64,000 nucleotides of DNA from Muribaculaceae bacterium (GCA_017547845.1 JAFYNZ010000051.1:1-64000); one strand, 5' to 3'; shown: positions 37,463 through 46,899, counted from the first letter of the stretch. Notes: a model not told the origin generated them from the letters alone. Numbers and translations are program-made.

Positions 37463-39046
37463 TTATTTAAGAGTTACGTTTTGATTTACAATTTTCCAAG
37501 AAAGAACGTTGATGCGTGCAGAAACGTATGATGTTGTTTCTTCAGGATCTACTGGTTCTGTAACGACTGTGTTAGGATCGTAAACAGGAGTCCCCAAACC
37601 GCTGATGCCATCTACTGTGATTACATAGCTGTGGTTGCGAACCACACCCTTGATGTTGTTTGTACCAAGGTGTTCGATATCTACAGTATAGTATGCCTTG
37701 CCATTCCATGCTTGAGCACCTTCGAGAGAAGCAAGATATACGTTCACTTCGTCAGCTGTCTTTGCAGTGAATGTGTTGCCTGCGTTAACGGTGTAATACC
37801 AATTAAGTTGTGCAGCCTCTTCAGTCAAACAATATTTGATAGTGTAGCTGTCTTTGCCTGAAGTGCCTGCCACGAAGAAATCGATATGCTCAGGATCGAT
37901 AGTGTGCTTTGATGTTTCATCACCATAGTAGTAGTGGTCCTTCAATGCATTTGCAATGACATTCTTAATGCCATCAAAGGTGTACATTTCAGAGTAAAGA
38001 CGAGCCACTTTTACAGGGTGTTGCAATTCATCCATCAATTCAGCAGCAATCACAACTTTAGTGTGCTTTTCGCCTGTATTTTCCAAGCAGTAAACTCTTC
38101 TATCGACGATGTTTGTGAGACTTGCGTATGAGAAATCAGTGTCATACTTGACATTTACGCCGTCAGCTACTACTGACTTAGCCCAATAAGAACGATAGTA
38201 AGGCTCATCGTTCCAAGTAAAACCTAAAGTTGCGTTTTGCCATGTTGCATCGATTTCCTTTACAAGATAAGAACGGTCAAGAGTTGTGTTAACATCCCAA
38301 CCTACGATACGAGCATAAATCTTTTTGCCATCAGGGCCTGTGATACCTGTGTCGAAGTTGGCAGATGTACCGTCTAATTCACTCTTGTTTTCCTTGAGAG
38401 TAACCTTTGCGGCAACGCGTTCTACAAACACTTGCACCGGAGCAGTCATTGCGGCAGATTCAGATGAAGCAATATTGTCGATAGTGATAGGAGTCGCTGT
38501 GATGACAGTGTTAGTGCCTTTGACATATGCCGAGTTGCTCATAAGGAAGCCCTTAGTATTTTCTACTGCAGCAGTGTAGTCTGCGAGTGTGTTGCGAAGG
38601 TTTGTCAATGAGATAGCTTCACCTGCATAGTCCCAGTTGAGCACTACAAGCATTTGAGCAGGATACTCACCTTGAAGATTTTGAATTGTCAATACTACGT
38701 TGGTGATAGTTTCTACGTTAGGCTCTTTGTTGCCTGCGTCTGTAATAGCTTTTACAACGTAGTTTGCTTTGTCACTCTCACCGACCAAAGACGCAGAATT
38801 GAGGATGAACGGATTGCCCGATGCGTCGAAGAAGAAGAAGTGAGCTGTTGTGACTTTTTGCTCGCTTGTGTTGCCCTCTTCGTAACCACCGTCTTCAGCA
38901 CGAGTTGAAGCGTTTGCACTGTTAACACTTACAGCGATGTAAGATGTTTCAAGTTCGCCTGTTCCTGCGTTAGGATTAGGTTCGTCGTTGTTGCAACTTG
39001 CCAACAAACAACCTGCCATAAACATGGCAAATAATGACTTTTTCAT
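37463..39046 (-). CDS. Mfa1 family major fimbrial subunit
   Basis: 527 aa lipoprotein precursor with lipobox CLLASC (Cys18). Surface subunits of this family are lipidated, exported, then cut by an Arg-gingipain-type protease and polymerised by donor-strand exchange. The N-terminal domain carries YIAVSVNSANASTRAED and a TTAHFFFFDASGNPF strand. The C-terminal part has NNIKGVVRNHSYVITVDGISGLG and ends with a swap-type strand ISARINVLSWKIVNQ-like sequence (SARINVLSWKIVN). This fits a P_gingi_FimA / Mfa1 fold. The gene is AT-richer and more regular in codons than its neighbours, as for a highly expressed subunit. Confidence 0.9.
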   Translation of the reverse strand: MKKSLFAMFMAGCLLASCNNDEPNPNAGTGELETSYIAVSVNSANASTRAEDGGYEEGNTSEQKVTTAHFFFFDASGNPFILNSASLVGESDKANYVVKAITDAGNKEPNVETITNVVLTIQNLQGEYPAQMLVVLNWDYAGEAISLTNLRNTLADYTAAVENTKGFLMSNSAYVKGTNTVITATPITIDNIASSESAAMTAPVQVFVERVAAKVTLKENKSELDGTSANFDTGITGPDGKKIYARIVGWDVNTTLDRSYLVKEIDATWQNATLGFTWNDEPYYRSYWAKSVVADGVNVKYDTDFSYASLTNIVDRRVYCLENTGEKHTKVVIAAELMDELQHPVKVARLYSEMYTFDGIKNVIANALKDHYYYGDETSKHTIDPEHIDFFVAGTSGKDSYTIKYCLTEEAAQLNWYYTVNAGNTFTAKTADEVNVYLASLEGAQAWNGKAYYTVDIEHLGTNNIKGVVRNHSYVITVDGISGLGTPVYDPNTVVTEPVDPEETTSYVSARINVLSWKIVNQNVTLK

Positions 39047-39078
39047 AAAATAAAATTTTAGATTCTATAATATTGATT

Positions 39079-40488
39079 TTAAATTAATTTTTCAATTTGA
39101 CTGATTGCATATGCTGCTTCATCAATACCCAATATTTCTGCTTGGCGAAGGAGTAGCAACGCCTCTTCATATTGATTGAACAAGGCAGCATAAACACCAC
39201 GAGCATATATCGCTTCGGCAGAGTGACCGGCTTTGTCGAGATGACGCTTGGCTTGTTCAAAAACCTCACACTGCATCTCAGAGATAGCCGCGTTAAGGTT
39301 GGCAACCTCATCGTCTGGATACACCTTCACCGCCGTTTCGAAGACATGATTCAATTCGTTGCTTCCCGGCTCATATGCTTGAGCCAATAGGTAGAACTCA
39401 TTCAGACTGAGTTTCTGCGGGTTTTCGACAAACACTCGCTTAATCTCTTCTACATCAGTGTAGGTGCGAATAGTATAACCGATGTAATAGTCGGAATGAC
39501 GCAATGCCGGATAGCAATTCTTGAGCAGGAAGTCGTACTCATCACGATATGATCTCTTGATGAGATTTTCCTTGGCGTCAGGGTCCATATCTATATCTAT
39601 TATGTTGATAATCTCTTTTTTGTGAGGCAATGTCGATTTTTCGACATATGCACGCAGACCCTCCCAATCTTCAGACTCATATGATGTCTTTATGAACGAT
39701 GATTCAAAATGATACAACTCCTGCACATATTCTTTCAAGGAGTGTGTACGCCCCATTGCGAGTCGCGTATTGCTGGAATATGAACCTTCAGGCGAAGCAT
39801 AACCAATGATGGATAACTCGGTGATGGTGTTGTCCTTATCATTCTTTACAGAGTCGATAGATGCGAAGATTTTGGTCAATTCGACGCTGTTGTTGCGATA
39901 ATCGGGGTGAATTTTCGTGTCGCTTACAGGGAAGTCGATGAATGCCGATCCGCTAAGTGAGCGAGTCTTGACGACTTCTGCCTCCGGACGCACATAGCGA
40001 TAGACAGGCTTGAATGGCTCTACATGATAGGAGCCTACCGACATCGCTTCCTCGCGCAATAGTCTGTGGCAGCAACCATAGTCTTTGCGTTCGATAGAAA
40101 CGTGTGCACCATTCATCCATTTCTCATATGGCTTGACAACCTCATAGTGCAAGTCTTTAGGCTTCTTTGATGCGCGAAGGTTAAGTCCATTGCCTTCTGC
40201 CACCAATGGCGAATTGCCACGCACATATTGGTAGTAGCGATTGCGACCATAGTAGGCCACTCCTCCCAAGTCAAGACTATCGGAGCCATTGACCAACACA
40301 AACGAAATAAGTGTCGCTTTGTCGCTTTTCACACGCAAGTCTTCAAGATTGACCACTACTGATACCGACATATCTTTGCCGACACGATTGAGTTCTATCT
40401 CTTTGACCAAGATGTCGGATATGGTCTGAGCATTTGCTGCTTGGGAAATTGCAGCTATTATTAATATAGGTATAATGATGTGCTTCAT
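39079..40488 (-). CDS. DUF3868 periplasmic/outer-membrane protein with OmpA-like core
   Basis: 469 aa with a signal peptide (IIPILIIAAISQAANA, cleavage before QT). The N-terminal DUF3868 domain covers about residues 20-130. An OmpA-like segment follows (FASIDSV ... ITELSIIGYASPEGSYSSNTRLAMGRTHSLKEYV, about 205-260), and TPR-like helices fill the C-terminal third (AKRHLDKAGHSAEAIYARGVYAAL). DUF3868 and DUF3575 genes commonly precede Mfa-type fimbrial genes in Bacteroidales, so it is probably an assembly or peptidoglycan-tethering component. It is the second gene of the operon. Confidence 0.83.
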   Translation of the reverse strand: MKHIIIPILIIAAISQAANAQTISDILVKEIELNRVGKDMSVSVVVNLEDLRVKSDKATLISFVLVNGSDSLDLGGVAYYGRNRYYQYVRGNSPLVAEGNGLNLRASKKPKDLHYEVVKPYEKWMNGAHVSIERKDYGCCHRLLREEAMSVGSYHVEPFKPVYRYVRPEAEVVKTRSLSGSAFIDFPVSDTKIHPDYRNNSVELTKIFASIDSVKNDKDNTITELSIIGYASPEGSYSSNTRLAMGRTHSLKEYVQELYHFESSFIKTSYESEDWEGLRAYVEKSTLPHKKEIINIIDIDMDPDAKENLIKRSYRDEYDFLLKNCYPALRHSDYYIGYTIRTYTDVEEIKRVFVENPQKLSLNEFYLLAQAYEPGSNELNHVFETAVKVYPDDEVANLNAAISEMQCEVFEQAKRHLDKAGHSAEAIYARGVYAALFNQYEEALLLLRQAEILGIDEAAYAISQIEKLI

Positions 40489-40501
40489 ATCGATTAAGAC
40501 T

Positions 40502-41191
40502 TTAGAATAAATAGACTAAATTGATGGCTGCTTTGGTAGGACCAATATAGTGGTGCTCTTGGTCTTCTTCCACTTTGCGTCCGCAACCTGCACATTCAAA
40601 ACGATCGTAGAGAGTATAATTGTAGCCGACGCCGACCTCTAATTCGAGGTTCCACGACCGACCTAAGATGAAAGCATATCCATAAGAGATGCCCCCACCT
40701 GCCATCCATCCTTGATAGCGTGAGTCTGTGAGTTTGGAAAAGTCAGTTCCTAAGAATTTGATATTATTCTTGATGCCTCCGACATTGAATTGTCCGGCCT
40801 GAGCGTGAATACCAAAAAAGTGTCCACCGAATTTCTCGCAAAACCAGTATCTGGCTTCCGGTTGAACAAACCAATGCTTCCATTTCATGTCTTCAGGCAT
40901 ATTCCATGCGTTAAGGTTGCCTGAGATATCCATGGTCCACTTTCGAGACATAGCAAATTCCAACCCTAAATTTGCACTTGCCGTCGCGTCGTAGGCTAAA
41001 TTGGTCTTTAAAGCGACATCTTGAGCCTGCGCCGGCAATAGGTGGAGTAATATTATTGCTATACCTAAAACGAATCTGAGACTCTTTATCCCAGATGATA
41101 TATTTTGCAGTAAATACTTTTTGACAAGTGGAAATTTGCTACAAAATCGGGGGGGCGATATCAATGTGACACCTATCCTATCTGTACTCAT
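40502..41191 (-). CDS. DUF3575 outer-membrane beta-barrel protein, first gene of the fimbrial operon
   Basis: 229 aa. The family core starts with LKTNLAYDATASANLGLEF, the hallmark of DUF3575, and continues with amphipathic strands ending ATKAAINLVYLF-like (PTKAAINLVYLF, a terminal aromatic typical of barrels). The signal peptide is SLRFVLGIAIILLHLLPAQA, but the only ATG is 41191, about 35 residues earlier, which gives an unusually long N-terminal leader. A non-standard start further in is possible. The gene is 13 nt upstream of the DUF3868 gene. A barrel for fimbrial assembly is inferred from context. Confidence 0.8.
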   Translation of the reverse strand: MSTDRIGVTLISPPRFCSKFPLVKKYLLQNISSGIKSLRFVLGIAIILLHLLPAQAQDVALKTNLAYDATASANLGLEFAMSRKWTMDISGNLNAWNMPEDMKWKHWFVQPEARYWFCEKFGGHFFGIHAQAGQFNVGGIKNNIKFLGTDFSKLTDSRYQGWMAGGGISYGYAFILGRSWNLELEVGVGYNYTLYDRFECAGCGRKVEEDQEHHYIGPTKAAINLVYLF

Positions 41192-41210
41192 TATAAATAC
41201 TTTCTCTGAA

Positions 41211-41245
41211 GATGTCAGCAGAATCGTCTATATTATGCCGACATC
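41211..41245. promoter_or_regulatory. Inverted repeat upstream of the fimbrial operon
   Basis: Arms GATGTCAGCA (41211-41220) and TGCCGACATC (41236-41245) pair over 10 bp with one G-T, around a 15-nt spacer that contains TATATTA. It lies 20-54 bp before the first ATG. It could be an operator or leader hairpin. No consensus Bacteroidota promoter is visible nearby. Confidence 0.5.
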
Positions 41246-41303
41246 CTATGTGTTTTTTCAAAATGGGCTATGCCGTTATAATACTTTTTCTTTGATGGGT
41301 AGA

Positions 41304-41340
41304 AGCGTTTCGCATAGCGATTTTGCTATGCGAAACAGCT
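41304..41340 (-). terminator. Strong hairpin after adk
   Basis: Perfect 12-bp stem GTTTCGCATAGC / GCTATGCGAAAC with a 6-nt loop, extended by AGC/GCT with a single-base bulge. It starts a few bases after the adk stop. The following T-run is short, so it may work as a transcript stabiliser as well as a terminator. Confidence 0.7.
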
Positions 41341-41345
41341 CGTAT

Positions 41346-41945
41346 TTATTTCTTGGTGCGGCGTACTGCGCCGGTCTTCGCTTCGATACCTTCTGCAATG
41401 CTGTCGAAGATTTCGTCAACGATGCCGAGACCGTTGATTGCGATGTATTTACCTTCTTCCTTGTAGTATTGCTGGAGAGGCTTAGTCTGATTGTGATAGA
41501 CTTCGAGACGATTTTTGATAGTGTCGATATTGTCGTCGGCACGACCTGTCTGCTGACCACGCTTGATCATACGATCGACAAGCTCGTCTTCAGGCACTTC
41601 GAGACCAATGACTGCGTGCAAGTCTGTGCCACGCTTTTCGAGAAGACCCTTGAGTGCTTCTGCTTGAGGGATAGTGCGTGGGAAACCATCAAACACCACA
41701 CCCTTCACGTCGGCAGCGTTCTGTTCCAAAACGTCGTCAAGGATTTGAATCATCAACTCGTCAGGTATCAACTGACCCTTTGAAATATAGCTGTCAGCCA
41801 CCTTGCCAAGCTCTGTGCCTTGTGCTATCTGTGCTCTAAGCACTTCGCCTGTAGAGATATGAAACAAGCCATATTCGTCAATCAATTTAGCACTCTGAGT
41901 GCCCTTACCGCTACCCGGTGCTCCGAAAATTACTAAGTTCAACAT
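41346..41945 (-). CDS. adk: Adenylate kinase
   Basis: 199 aa from the Met at 41945 (MLNLVIFGAPGSGKGT). The upstream frame to 41981 is unlikely because it lacks family sequence. P-loop GAPGSGKGT is at 8-16, and the NMP-binding segment (HISTGEVLRAQI) follows. The lid is the short form (no zinc Cys), as in Bacteroidota. It converts ATP + AMP to 2 ADP. It follows hpt with 36 nt between and ends at a strong hairpin. Confidence 0.95.
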   Translation of the reverse strand: MLNLVIFGAPGSGKGTQSAKLIDEYGLFHISTGEVLRAQIAQGTELGKVADSYISKGQLIPDELMIQILDDVLEQNAADVKGVVFDGFPRTIPQAEALKGLLEKRGTDLHAVIGLEVPEDELVDRMIKRGQQTGRADDNIDTIKNRLEVYHNQTKPLQQYYKEEGKYIAINGLGIVDEIFDSIAEGIEAKTGAVRRTKK

Positions 41946-41981
41946 TATATTAGATTTTTTGATTATTTCATTAAGTATCAT

Positions 41982-42530
41982 TTATTCTTCATCGCAATTG
42001 ATGTAGATTTCAGGCAAGTTGCGAGCCTTTCCATCGAGGTCGAGTCCATAGCCTATCACGAAATATGGCGGAATCGAGAAGGCGATATAGTCAGGCACAT
42101 ATCCCGTCTTGCTACTCTCCTCCTTAAGAAGCAAAGTGGCAAATCTGATAGACGCCGGATTCTTTGCCTTGAGGTCCTCAATCATCTTAACAGCTGTAAG
42201 ACCGGTGTCGACAATATCCTCGATGATGACCACATCTTGGCCCTCAATATCCACATTTAGCCCGATAAGCTGCTTCACCTTGCCTGTCGAAGAGACGCCC
42301 TCGTAGCTCGAATACTTCACAAAGTGAATCTGCGTCTCATTCATACCAAGCTCGCGATACAAGTCGGCTGCAAAGATAAATGCGCCATTGAGCACACACA
42401 AGAATATCGGATTTTTACCTTCGTAATCGCGACGAATCTCCTCTGCCACACGCGCCACCTGCTTGCGTATCTCATCTATACGTAAGAACGGCTTAAATGA
42501 CAGACCATTGACAATCAATTTTTCGTTCAT
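41982..42530 (-). CDS. hpt: Hypoxanthine phosphoribosyltransferase
   Basis: 182 aa from the Met at 42530 (MNEKLIVNGLSF). The upstream frame to 42560 is not family-like. The PRPP-binding motif EDIVDTG is at 104-110, and KYSSYEG is at 72-78. It salvages hypoxanthine or guanine to nucleotides. Its pairing with adk is a purine-salvage operon, transcribed from a Bacteroidota promoter at 42640-42611. Confidence 0.94.
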   Translation of the reverse strand: MNEKLIVNGLSFKPFLRIDEIRKQVARVAEEIRRDYEGKNPIFLCVLNGAFIFAADLYRELGMNETQIHFVKYSSYEGVSSTGKVKQLIGLNVDIEGQDVVIIEDIVDTGLTAVKMIEDLKAKNPASIRFATLLLKEESSKTGYVPDYIAFSIPPYFVIGYGLDLDGKARNLPEIYINCDEE

Positions 42531-42610
42531 ATTACATTTTTTTATGAGAGCATATTCCACACCCTCTTATCTCCATTATCATCGGACATCGCTAAGATGC
42601 CAATCGACTG

Positions 42611-42640
42611 CAAAGTTAGTAAAAAATAAGCAACACACAA
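42611..42640 (-). promoter_or_regulatory. Promoter of the hpt-adk operon
   Basis: On the minus strand TTG 42640-42638, a 19-nt spacer, then TAACTTTG 42618-42611. About 80 nt of leader precede the hpt ATG. Confidence 0.7.
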
Positions 42641-42932
42641 TATTTCACACATTTTTTTGACCTATTTAAAACACTTTCCCCACATTCTGAACAGATAATC
42701 GCTTAAACTACAAAAACTTTCGGCGTTTTGGGAGCGTTATTAAAAAAAAATTACTACTTTTGCACCGGATTAATAGCATGACTGAACGACAAAATGCATT
42801 TATCACCAAACTCTCGGGAATAGCATTAATCTCAACAAAGCAAAAACAATATAAAATATACAAACATAAACTTTTTTATTCTATAATTTTTTACTTCAGC
42901 AGAGATGCTGAGCAATTTAAAAAATTAACGAA
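42641..42932 (+). promoter_or_regulatory. Upstream region of the pseudouridine synthase gene
   Basis: 292 nt of AT-rich non-coding sequence. TACTTTTG (42755-42762) fits the -7 pattern. The only TTG upstream (42728-42730) is 24 nt away, longer than usual. The leader (about 42770-42932) is very A-rich and has one small hairpin, CAGC-AGAGAT-GCTG, near 42899-42912. I see no riboswitch fold. Confidence 0.4.
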
Positions 42933-44414
42933 ATGGACACAGAAAAGAAACCTAAACGACCACGTATCGGCGCAAGCTCACCAATCAATGAAGGCGCTGA
43001 AGGCGAAGCTCGCTACGAAAAGGTGAATTATCCAGGGGACTCTGCCAACTACAATGCAGAGCGTGCTCAACGCCCTAACTATGGCAATTATCAACCTCGC
43101 CAACAATACAACGGCTACAACAATCGCCAAGGTGGTTACAATCGCTACAACAACTATGGACAACAAGGCTACCAACAACAAGGCTACAAGCGTCAAGCAG
43201 TAGAAAACAACGCTGACGAAAACGCAGAAAACAAGTCTGTTCAGAGCCAAGAAAACAACTACCAACCTCGCCAAAACTATCAGCCACGCCAAGGCGGATA
43301 CAACAACCGTCAAGGTGGCTACAACAATAATCGTCAGGGTGGTTACAATAATCGCCAAGGCGGTTACAACAACAATCGTTACAACAACAATAACAACTAC
43401 CAAAATCGCAACTACAACAATGGTGGCGATCAGATGAACGAAGGCGGCTATCAACCTCGTCAGGGTGGTTACAATAATCGCCAAGGCGGTTACAACAACA
43501 ACCGTCAGGGTGGCTACAACAACAATAATCGCCAAGGCGGTTACAACAATCGTCACGGTGGTTACCAACAAAACAACCGCAACAACAACAATCGTCGCAA
43601 CAACAACCGTGGCAACGGCTACCTCAATGTGCAAGGTCAACGCTTCACCCCTCGTCCGAAACCAATCGATTACGTGCTTGAAGACATCGACCCAAATGAA
43701 GAAATTCGCCTCAACAAGTTCATGGCCAATGCAGGCGTATGCTCTCGCCGTGAAGCTGACGAACACATCGCAGCAGGTTTGGTGAAAGTCAACGGCGTTG
43801 TGGTGACCGAACTCGGTACTAAGATCAACCGTAGCGACGTTATAGAATACAAGGATCAAGTGGTGACTCCTGAACGCAAGTGCTACATTCTCCTCAACAA
43901 ACCAAAAGACTGTGTCACTACAAGCGATGACCCAAATGGTCGCACCACTGTGCTCGACCTCGTCAAGAATGCTTGTCAAGAAAGAGTGTATCCTGTGGGC
44001 CGTCTTGACCGCAACACCACAGGCGTGCTCCTTCTCACCAACGATGGCGACCTCGCTTCCAAACTTACTCACCCTAAGTATGTGAAGAAGAAAATCTACC
44101 ACGTTTGGACCGACAAGGACATCACTGAAGACCACATGCAGCAGATCGCCGATGGCATCGAACTTGAAGATGGCGAAATCCACGCAGATGCTATCAGCTA
44201 TGTGACCGAAAAAGACCGCAACCAAGCAGGTATCGAAATCCACTCAGGTCGCAATCGTATCGTGCGCCGCATCTTCGAAGCCCTTGGTTATCGTGTCACT
44301 AAGCTCGACCGTGTGTACTTCGCAGGTCTTACTAAGAAAAACCTCCCACGAGGTAAGTGGAGATTCCTCACTCAAGAAGAAGTCAACTTCCTCCGTAGAG
44401 GCTCATTCGAATAA
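42933..44414 (+). CDS. Pseudouridine synthase (RsuA/RluB family) with a 240-aa Asn/Gly/Arg repeat N-terminus
   Basis: 493 aa. The C-terminal half is a standard RsuA/RluB-type rRNA pseudouridine synthase. The S4 RNA-binding domain starts IRLNKFMANAGVCSRREAD at residue 258. The catalytic domain has Asp359 in GRLDRNTTG. The N-terminal 250 residues are low-complexity and carry about ten copies of RQGGYNN and related units, a prion-like, RGG/YN-type disordered region that may bind RNA. E. coli homologues lack it. Long N/Q/G-rich tails of this sort are known on this enzyme in Bacteroidota. It lies 67 nt before asnS and may share its transcript. Confidence 0.92.
   Translation: MDTEKKPKRPRIGASSPINEGAEGEARYEKVNYPGDSANYNAERAQRPNYGNYQPRQQYNGYNNRQGGYNRYNNYGQQGYQQQGYKRQAVENNADENAENKSVQSQENNYQPRQNYQPRQGGYNNRQGGYNNNRQGGYNNRQGGYNNNRYNNNNNYQNRNYNNGGDQMNEGGYQPRQGGYNNRQGGYNNNRQGGYNNNNRQGGYNNRHGGYQQNNRNNNNRRNNNRGNGYLNVQGQRFTPRPKPIDYVLEDIDPNEEIRLNKFMANAGVCSRREADEHIAAGLVKVNGVVVTELGTKINRSDVIEYKDQVVTPERKCYILLNKPKDCVTTSDDPNGRTTVLDLVKNACQERVYPVGRLDRNTTGVLLLTNDGDLASKLTHPKYVKKKIYHVWTDKDITEDHMQQIADGIELEDGEIHADAISYVTEKDRNQAGIEIHSGRNRIVRRIFEALGYRVTKLDRVYFAGLTKKNLPRGKWRFLTQEEVNFLRRGSFE
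43108..43620 (+). repeat. Tandem repeat encoding RQGGYN units
   Basis: DNA repeat with a basic unit of about 21-27 nt coding RQGGYNN/RQGGYNNN. Clusters of four copies (about 43288-43380) and five copies (about 43455-43570) are separated by an Asn-rich spacer. Neighbouring units differ in third positions only, consistent with slippage and selection on the peptide. Confidence 0.85.
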
Positions 44415-44481
44415 TCATATTGCTAACCGACGAGAGACAGAGCCCCACGACTCTAATCTCTCACATATATAAAACATATAA

Positions 44482-45885
44482 ATGGAAGATATCAAAAGAA
44501 TCCGTATAGTCGACCTCCTCAACGATGGCGAAAGCTTGGTCGGCAAAAAAGTAGACGTTAAAGGTTGGGTACGCACTCGCCGTGGCAACAAGAACGTGCA
44601 GTTTGTAGCCCTCAACGACGGCTCTACTATCAAAAACCTTCAGATCGTCTTCGACCTCGCTAACTTCTCGGAAGAAGACCTCAAGCCTATCACTACAGGT
44701 GCCAGTATCCATGTGCAAGGCGAGCTTGTAGCCTCTCAAGGTAAGGGCCAAAGCGTAGAAATCTTGGCTCAAGAACTCGAAATCTACGGCACTGCAAGCG
44801 TAGAAGACTACCCTCTCCAAAAGAAGGGCCACACTCTTGAGTTCCTTCGCGAAAAGGCTCACCTCCGTCCACGCACCAACACATTTGGCGCTGTGCTTCG
44901 CATTCGCCACGCATTGGCATTTGCGGTGCATAAATTCTTCAACGACAAGGGTTTCTACTATTTCCACACTCCACTCATCACAGCTTCTGACTGTGAAGGT
45001 GCAGGCGCGATGTTCCAAGTGACAACACTTGATGTCGAAAACCCTCCACGCACTGAAGATGGCAACGTCGACTACTCACAAGACTTCTTCGGCAAGCACG
45101 CAAGCCTCACAGTGTCGGGTCAGCTTGAAGGCGAGCTCGGTGCTACAGCATTGGGTTGCATCTACACATTCGGCCCTACATTCCGCGCTGAAAACTCCAA
45201 CACTCCTCGTCACCTCTCTGAATTCTGGATGATCGAGCCTGAAATGTCGTTCTACGAAATCGCCGACAACATGGACCTCGCTGAAGAATTCATCAAATAC
45301 TGTATCAAGTACGCTCTCGAACACTGCGCCGACGATATCCAGTTCCTCAACGACATGTTTGACAAGGAACTCATCGAACGCCTCCACTTCGTAATCAACA
45401 ACGACTTCGTTCGCCTCAGCTACACTGAAGGCATCAAGATTCTCGAAGAAAGCGGTCAAAAGTTTGAATTCCCTGTATATTGGGGCGTTGACTTGGCTTC
45501 TGAGCACGAACGCTACTTGGTGGAACAACACTTCAAGAAGCCTGTAATCCTCACCGACTATCCGAAGGAAATCAAGGCATTCTACATGAAGCTCAACGAC
45601 GACGGCAAGACTGTGCGCGCTATGGACGTCCTCTTCCCAAAGATTGGCGAAATCATCGGTGGCTCACAGCGTGAAGAAAACTACGACAAGCTCGTCGGCC
45701 GTATCGAAAAACTCGGCATTCCGATGAAGGACATGTGGTGGTATCTCGACACTCGTCGCTTCGGCACAGTGCCTCACTCAGGTTTCGGTCTCGGTTTCGA
45801 ACGCCTCATCCTCTTCGTGACAGGCATGCAAAACATCCGCGACGTAATCCCATTCCCACGTTATCCTAAGAACTGCGAATTCTAA
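44482..45885 (+). CDS. asnS: Asparaginyl-tRNA synthetase
   Basis: 467-aa class IIb aminoacyl-tRNA synthetase. The N-terminal OB-fold ([19 protein letters not shown], about residues 20-105) binds the anticodon. The catalytic domain contains [15 protein letters not shown], motif 2 ([23 protein letters not shown]) and motif 3 ([12 protein letters not shown]). Presence of AsnRS means Asn-tRNA can be made directly. A strong terminator follows. Confidence 0.96.
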   Translation: MEDIKRIRIVDLLNDGESLVGKKVDVKGWVRTRRGNKNVQFVALNDGSTIKNLQIVFDLANFSEEDLKPITTGASIHVQGELVASQGKGQSVEILAQELEIYGTASVEDYPLQKKGHTLEFLREKAHLRPRTNTFGAVLRIRHALAFAVHKFFNDKGFYYFHTPLITASDCEGAGAMFQVTTLDVENPPRTEDGNVDYSQDFFGKHASLTVSGQLEGELGATALGCIYTFGPTFRAENSNTPRHLSEFWMIEPEMSFYEIADNMDLAEEFIKYCIKYALEHCADDIQFLNDMFDKELIERLHFVINNDFVRLSYTEGIKILEESGQKFEFPVYWGVDLASEHERYLVEQHFKKPVILTDYPKEIKAFYMKLNDDGKTVRAMDVLFPKIGEIIGGSQREENYDKLVGRIEKLGIPMKDMWWYLDTRRFGTVPHSGFGLGFERLILFVTGMQNIRDVIPFPRYPKNCEF

Positions 45886-45905
45886 TAGCAATCACTAAAC
45901 ATACC

Positions 45906-45943
45906 GATCGGGTGAGCGAACATTTCGCCTGCCCGATCTTTTT
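45906..45943 (+). terminator. Intrinsic terminator of asnS
   Basis: Outer stem GATCGGG / CCCGATC with an inner GCGA / TCGC, followed by five T (45939-45943). It is 20 nt after the stop. Confidence 0.9.
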
Positions 45944-45972
45944 AATATCACAACTCACAAACACTTGTCGAC

Positions 45973-46899
45973 ATGACTCAACAGAAAAGCCTCATCTGGT
46001 ATCACTTGCTCATCGTGCTCATCGTCAGCATTTGGGGTACAACCTATGTCTCAACCTCTATCTTGCTGCATGGTGGCATCGATCGTCAGGGAGAAGGTCT
46101 CGCACCTCTACAGATCTACACCTTGCGAAGCATCATTGCTTATGCCGGGTTGCTCATCGCCTGTCATCGCCAACTATTAGCAAAGTCGGTACGCGACGAG
46201 TTGCTTTTCATCGTGCTCGGTCTGACTGGGGGCACCGTCTATTACCTCTGCGAGAACACTGCCGTCATCTACACCGATGTCTCCAACGTCTCCCTCATCG
46301 TGGCATCAATCCCCGTAGCGACAATGTTGCTCTCAGCAGCCATCTACAAGACACGTCTGCGACTGACGATGATACTCGGCTCTCTGATTGCCCTCAGTGG
46401 CATTGCCTGCGTCATCTTTGCCGACGGAGCAAAACTCAGCGGTGGCATCGACTCCTTTTGGGGCGACCTGCTGGCATTCGGCGCAGTCATCTCATGGTCG
46501 ATCTATAGCCTTATATTGCCTAAACTGTTTGACAAATACTCTACGCTATTCATCACTCGCAAAGTATTCTTTTACGGCATGCTGTCGGCAGTCACAGCAC
46601 TCTATCTGAACGACCTGCCACTTTTCCCTATCGAGACTCTGTCCAAACCGATAGTCTTGGGCAACCTCCTCTACCTTGGACTCATCGCTTCGCTCTTCTG
46701 CTTCTGGGCGTTCAACATCGGCATGGCGCGAATCGGCATTGTGACCACCAACAACTATGGCTACCTCACCCCAGTCGTGACATTCATCTCCGCCATCGTC
46801 GTGCTTGGCGACGACTTCACAGCCATCGGAGTCATCGGCGTAGTTATCACCCTCGCCGGCCTCTACCTCGCCCAATATAGCAAATCTCCCACCACATAA
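45973..46899 (+). CDS. DMT (EamA) family transporter
   Basis: 308 aa with ten predicted membrane segments in two EamA halves (about 10-150 and 165-300). Start WYHLLIVLIVSIWGTTYVST is typical of the family. It is only distantly similar to the transporter at 27704. The substrate is unknown. It lies between asnS and the second DUF1016 gene and has no obvious partner. Confidence 0.88.
   Translation: MTQQKSLIWYHLLIVLIVSIWGTTYVSTSILLHGGIDRQGEGLAPLQIYTLRSIIAYAGLLIACHRQLLAKSVRDELLFIVLGLTGGTVYYLCENTAVIYTDVSNVSLIVASIPVATMLLSAAIYKTRLRLTMILGSLIALSGIACVIFADGAKLSGGIDSFWGDLLAFGAVISWSIYSLILPKLFDKYSTLFITRKVFFYGMLSAVTALYLNDLPLFPIETLSKPIVLGNLLYLGLIASLFCFWAFNIGMARIGIVTTNNYGYLTPVVTFISAIVVLGDDFTAIGVIGVVITLAGLYLAQYSKSPTT

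Noticed and set aside
41121..41783. 220-aa plus-strand frame
   Set aside because: It is antisense to adk and the fimbrial leader and has no family features.
43288..43570. CRISPR-like regular repeats
   Set aside because: Units are coding, too short and without unique spacers. They belong to the RQGGYN tail.
42978..44243. 421-aa open frame on the minus strand rich in Val/Ala/Ile
   Set aside because: It is the antisense of the pseudouridine synthase and its RQGGYN repeats. The hydrophobic composition comes from the reverse of Asn/Gly codons.
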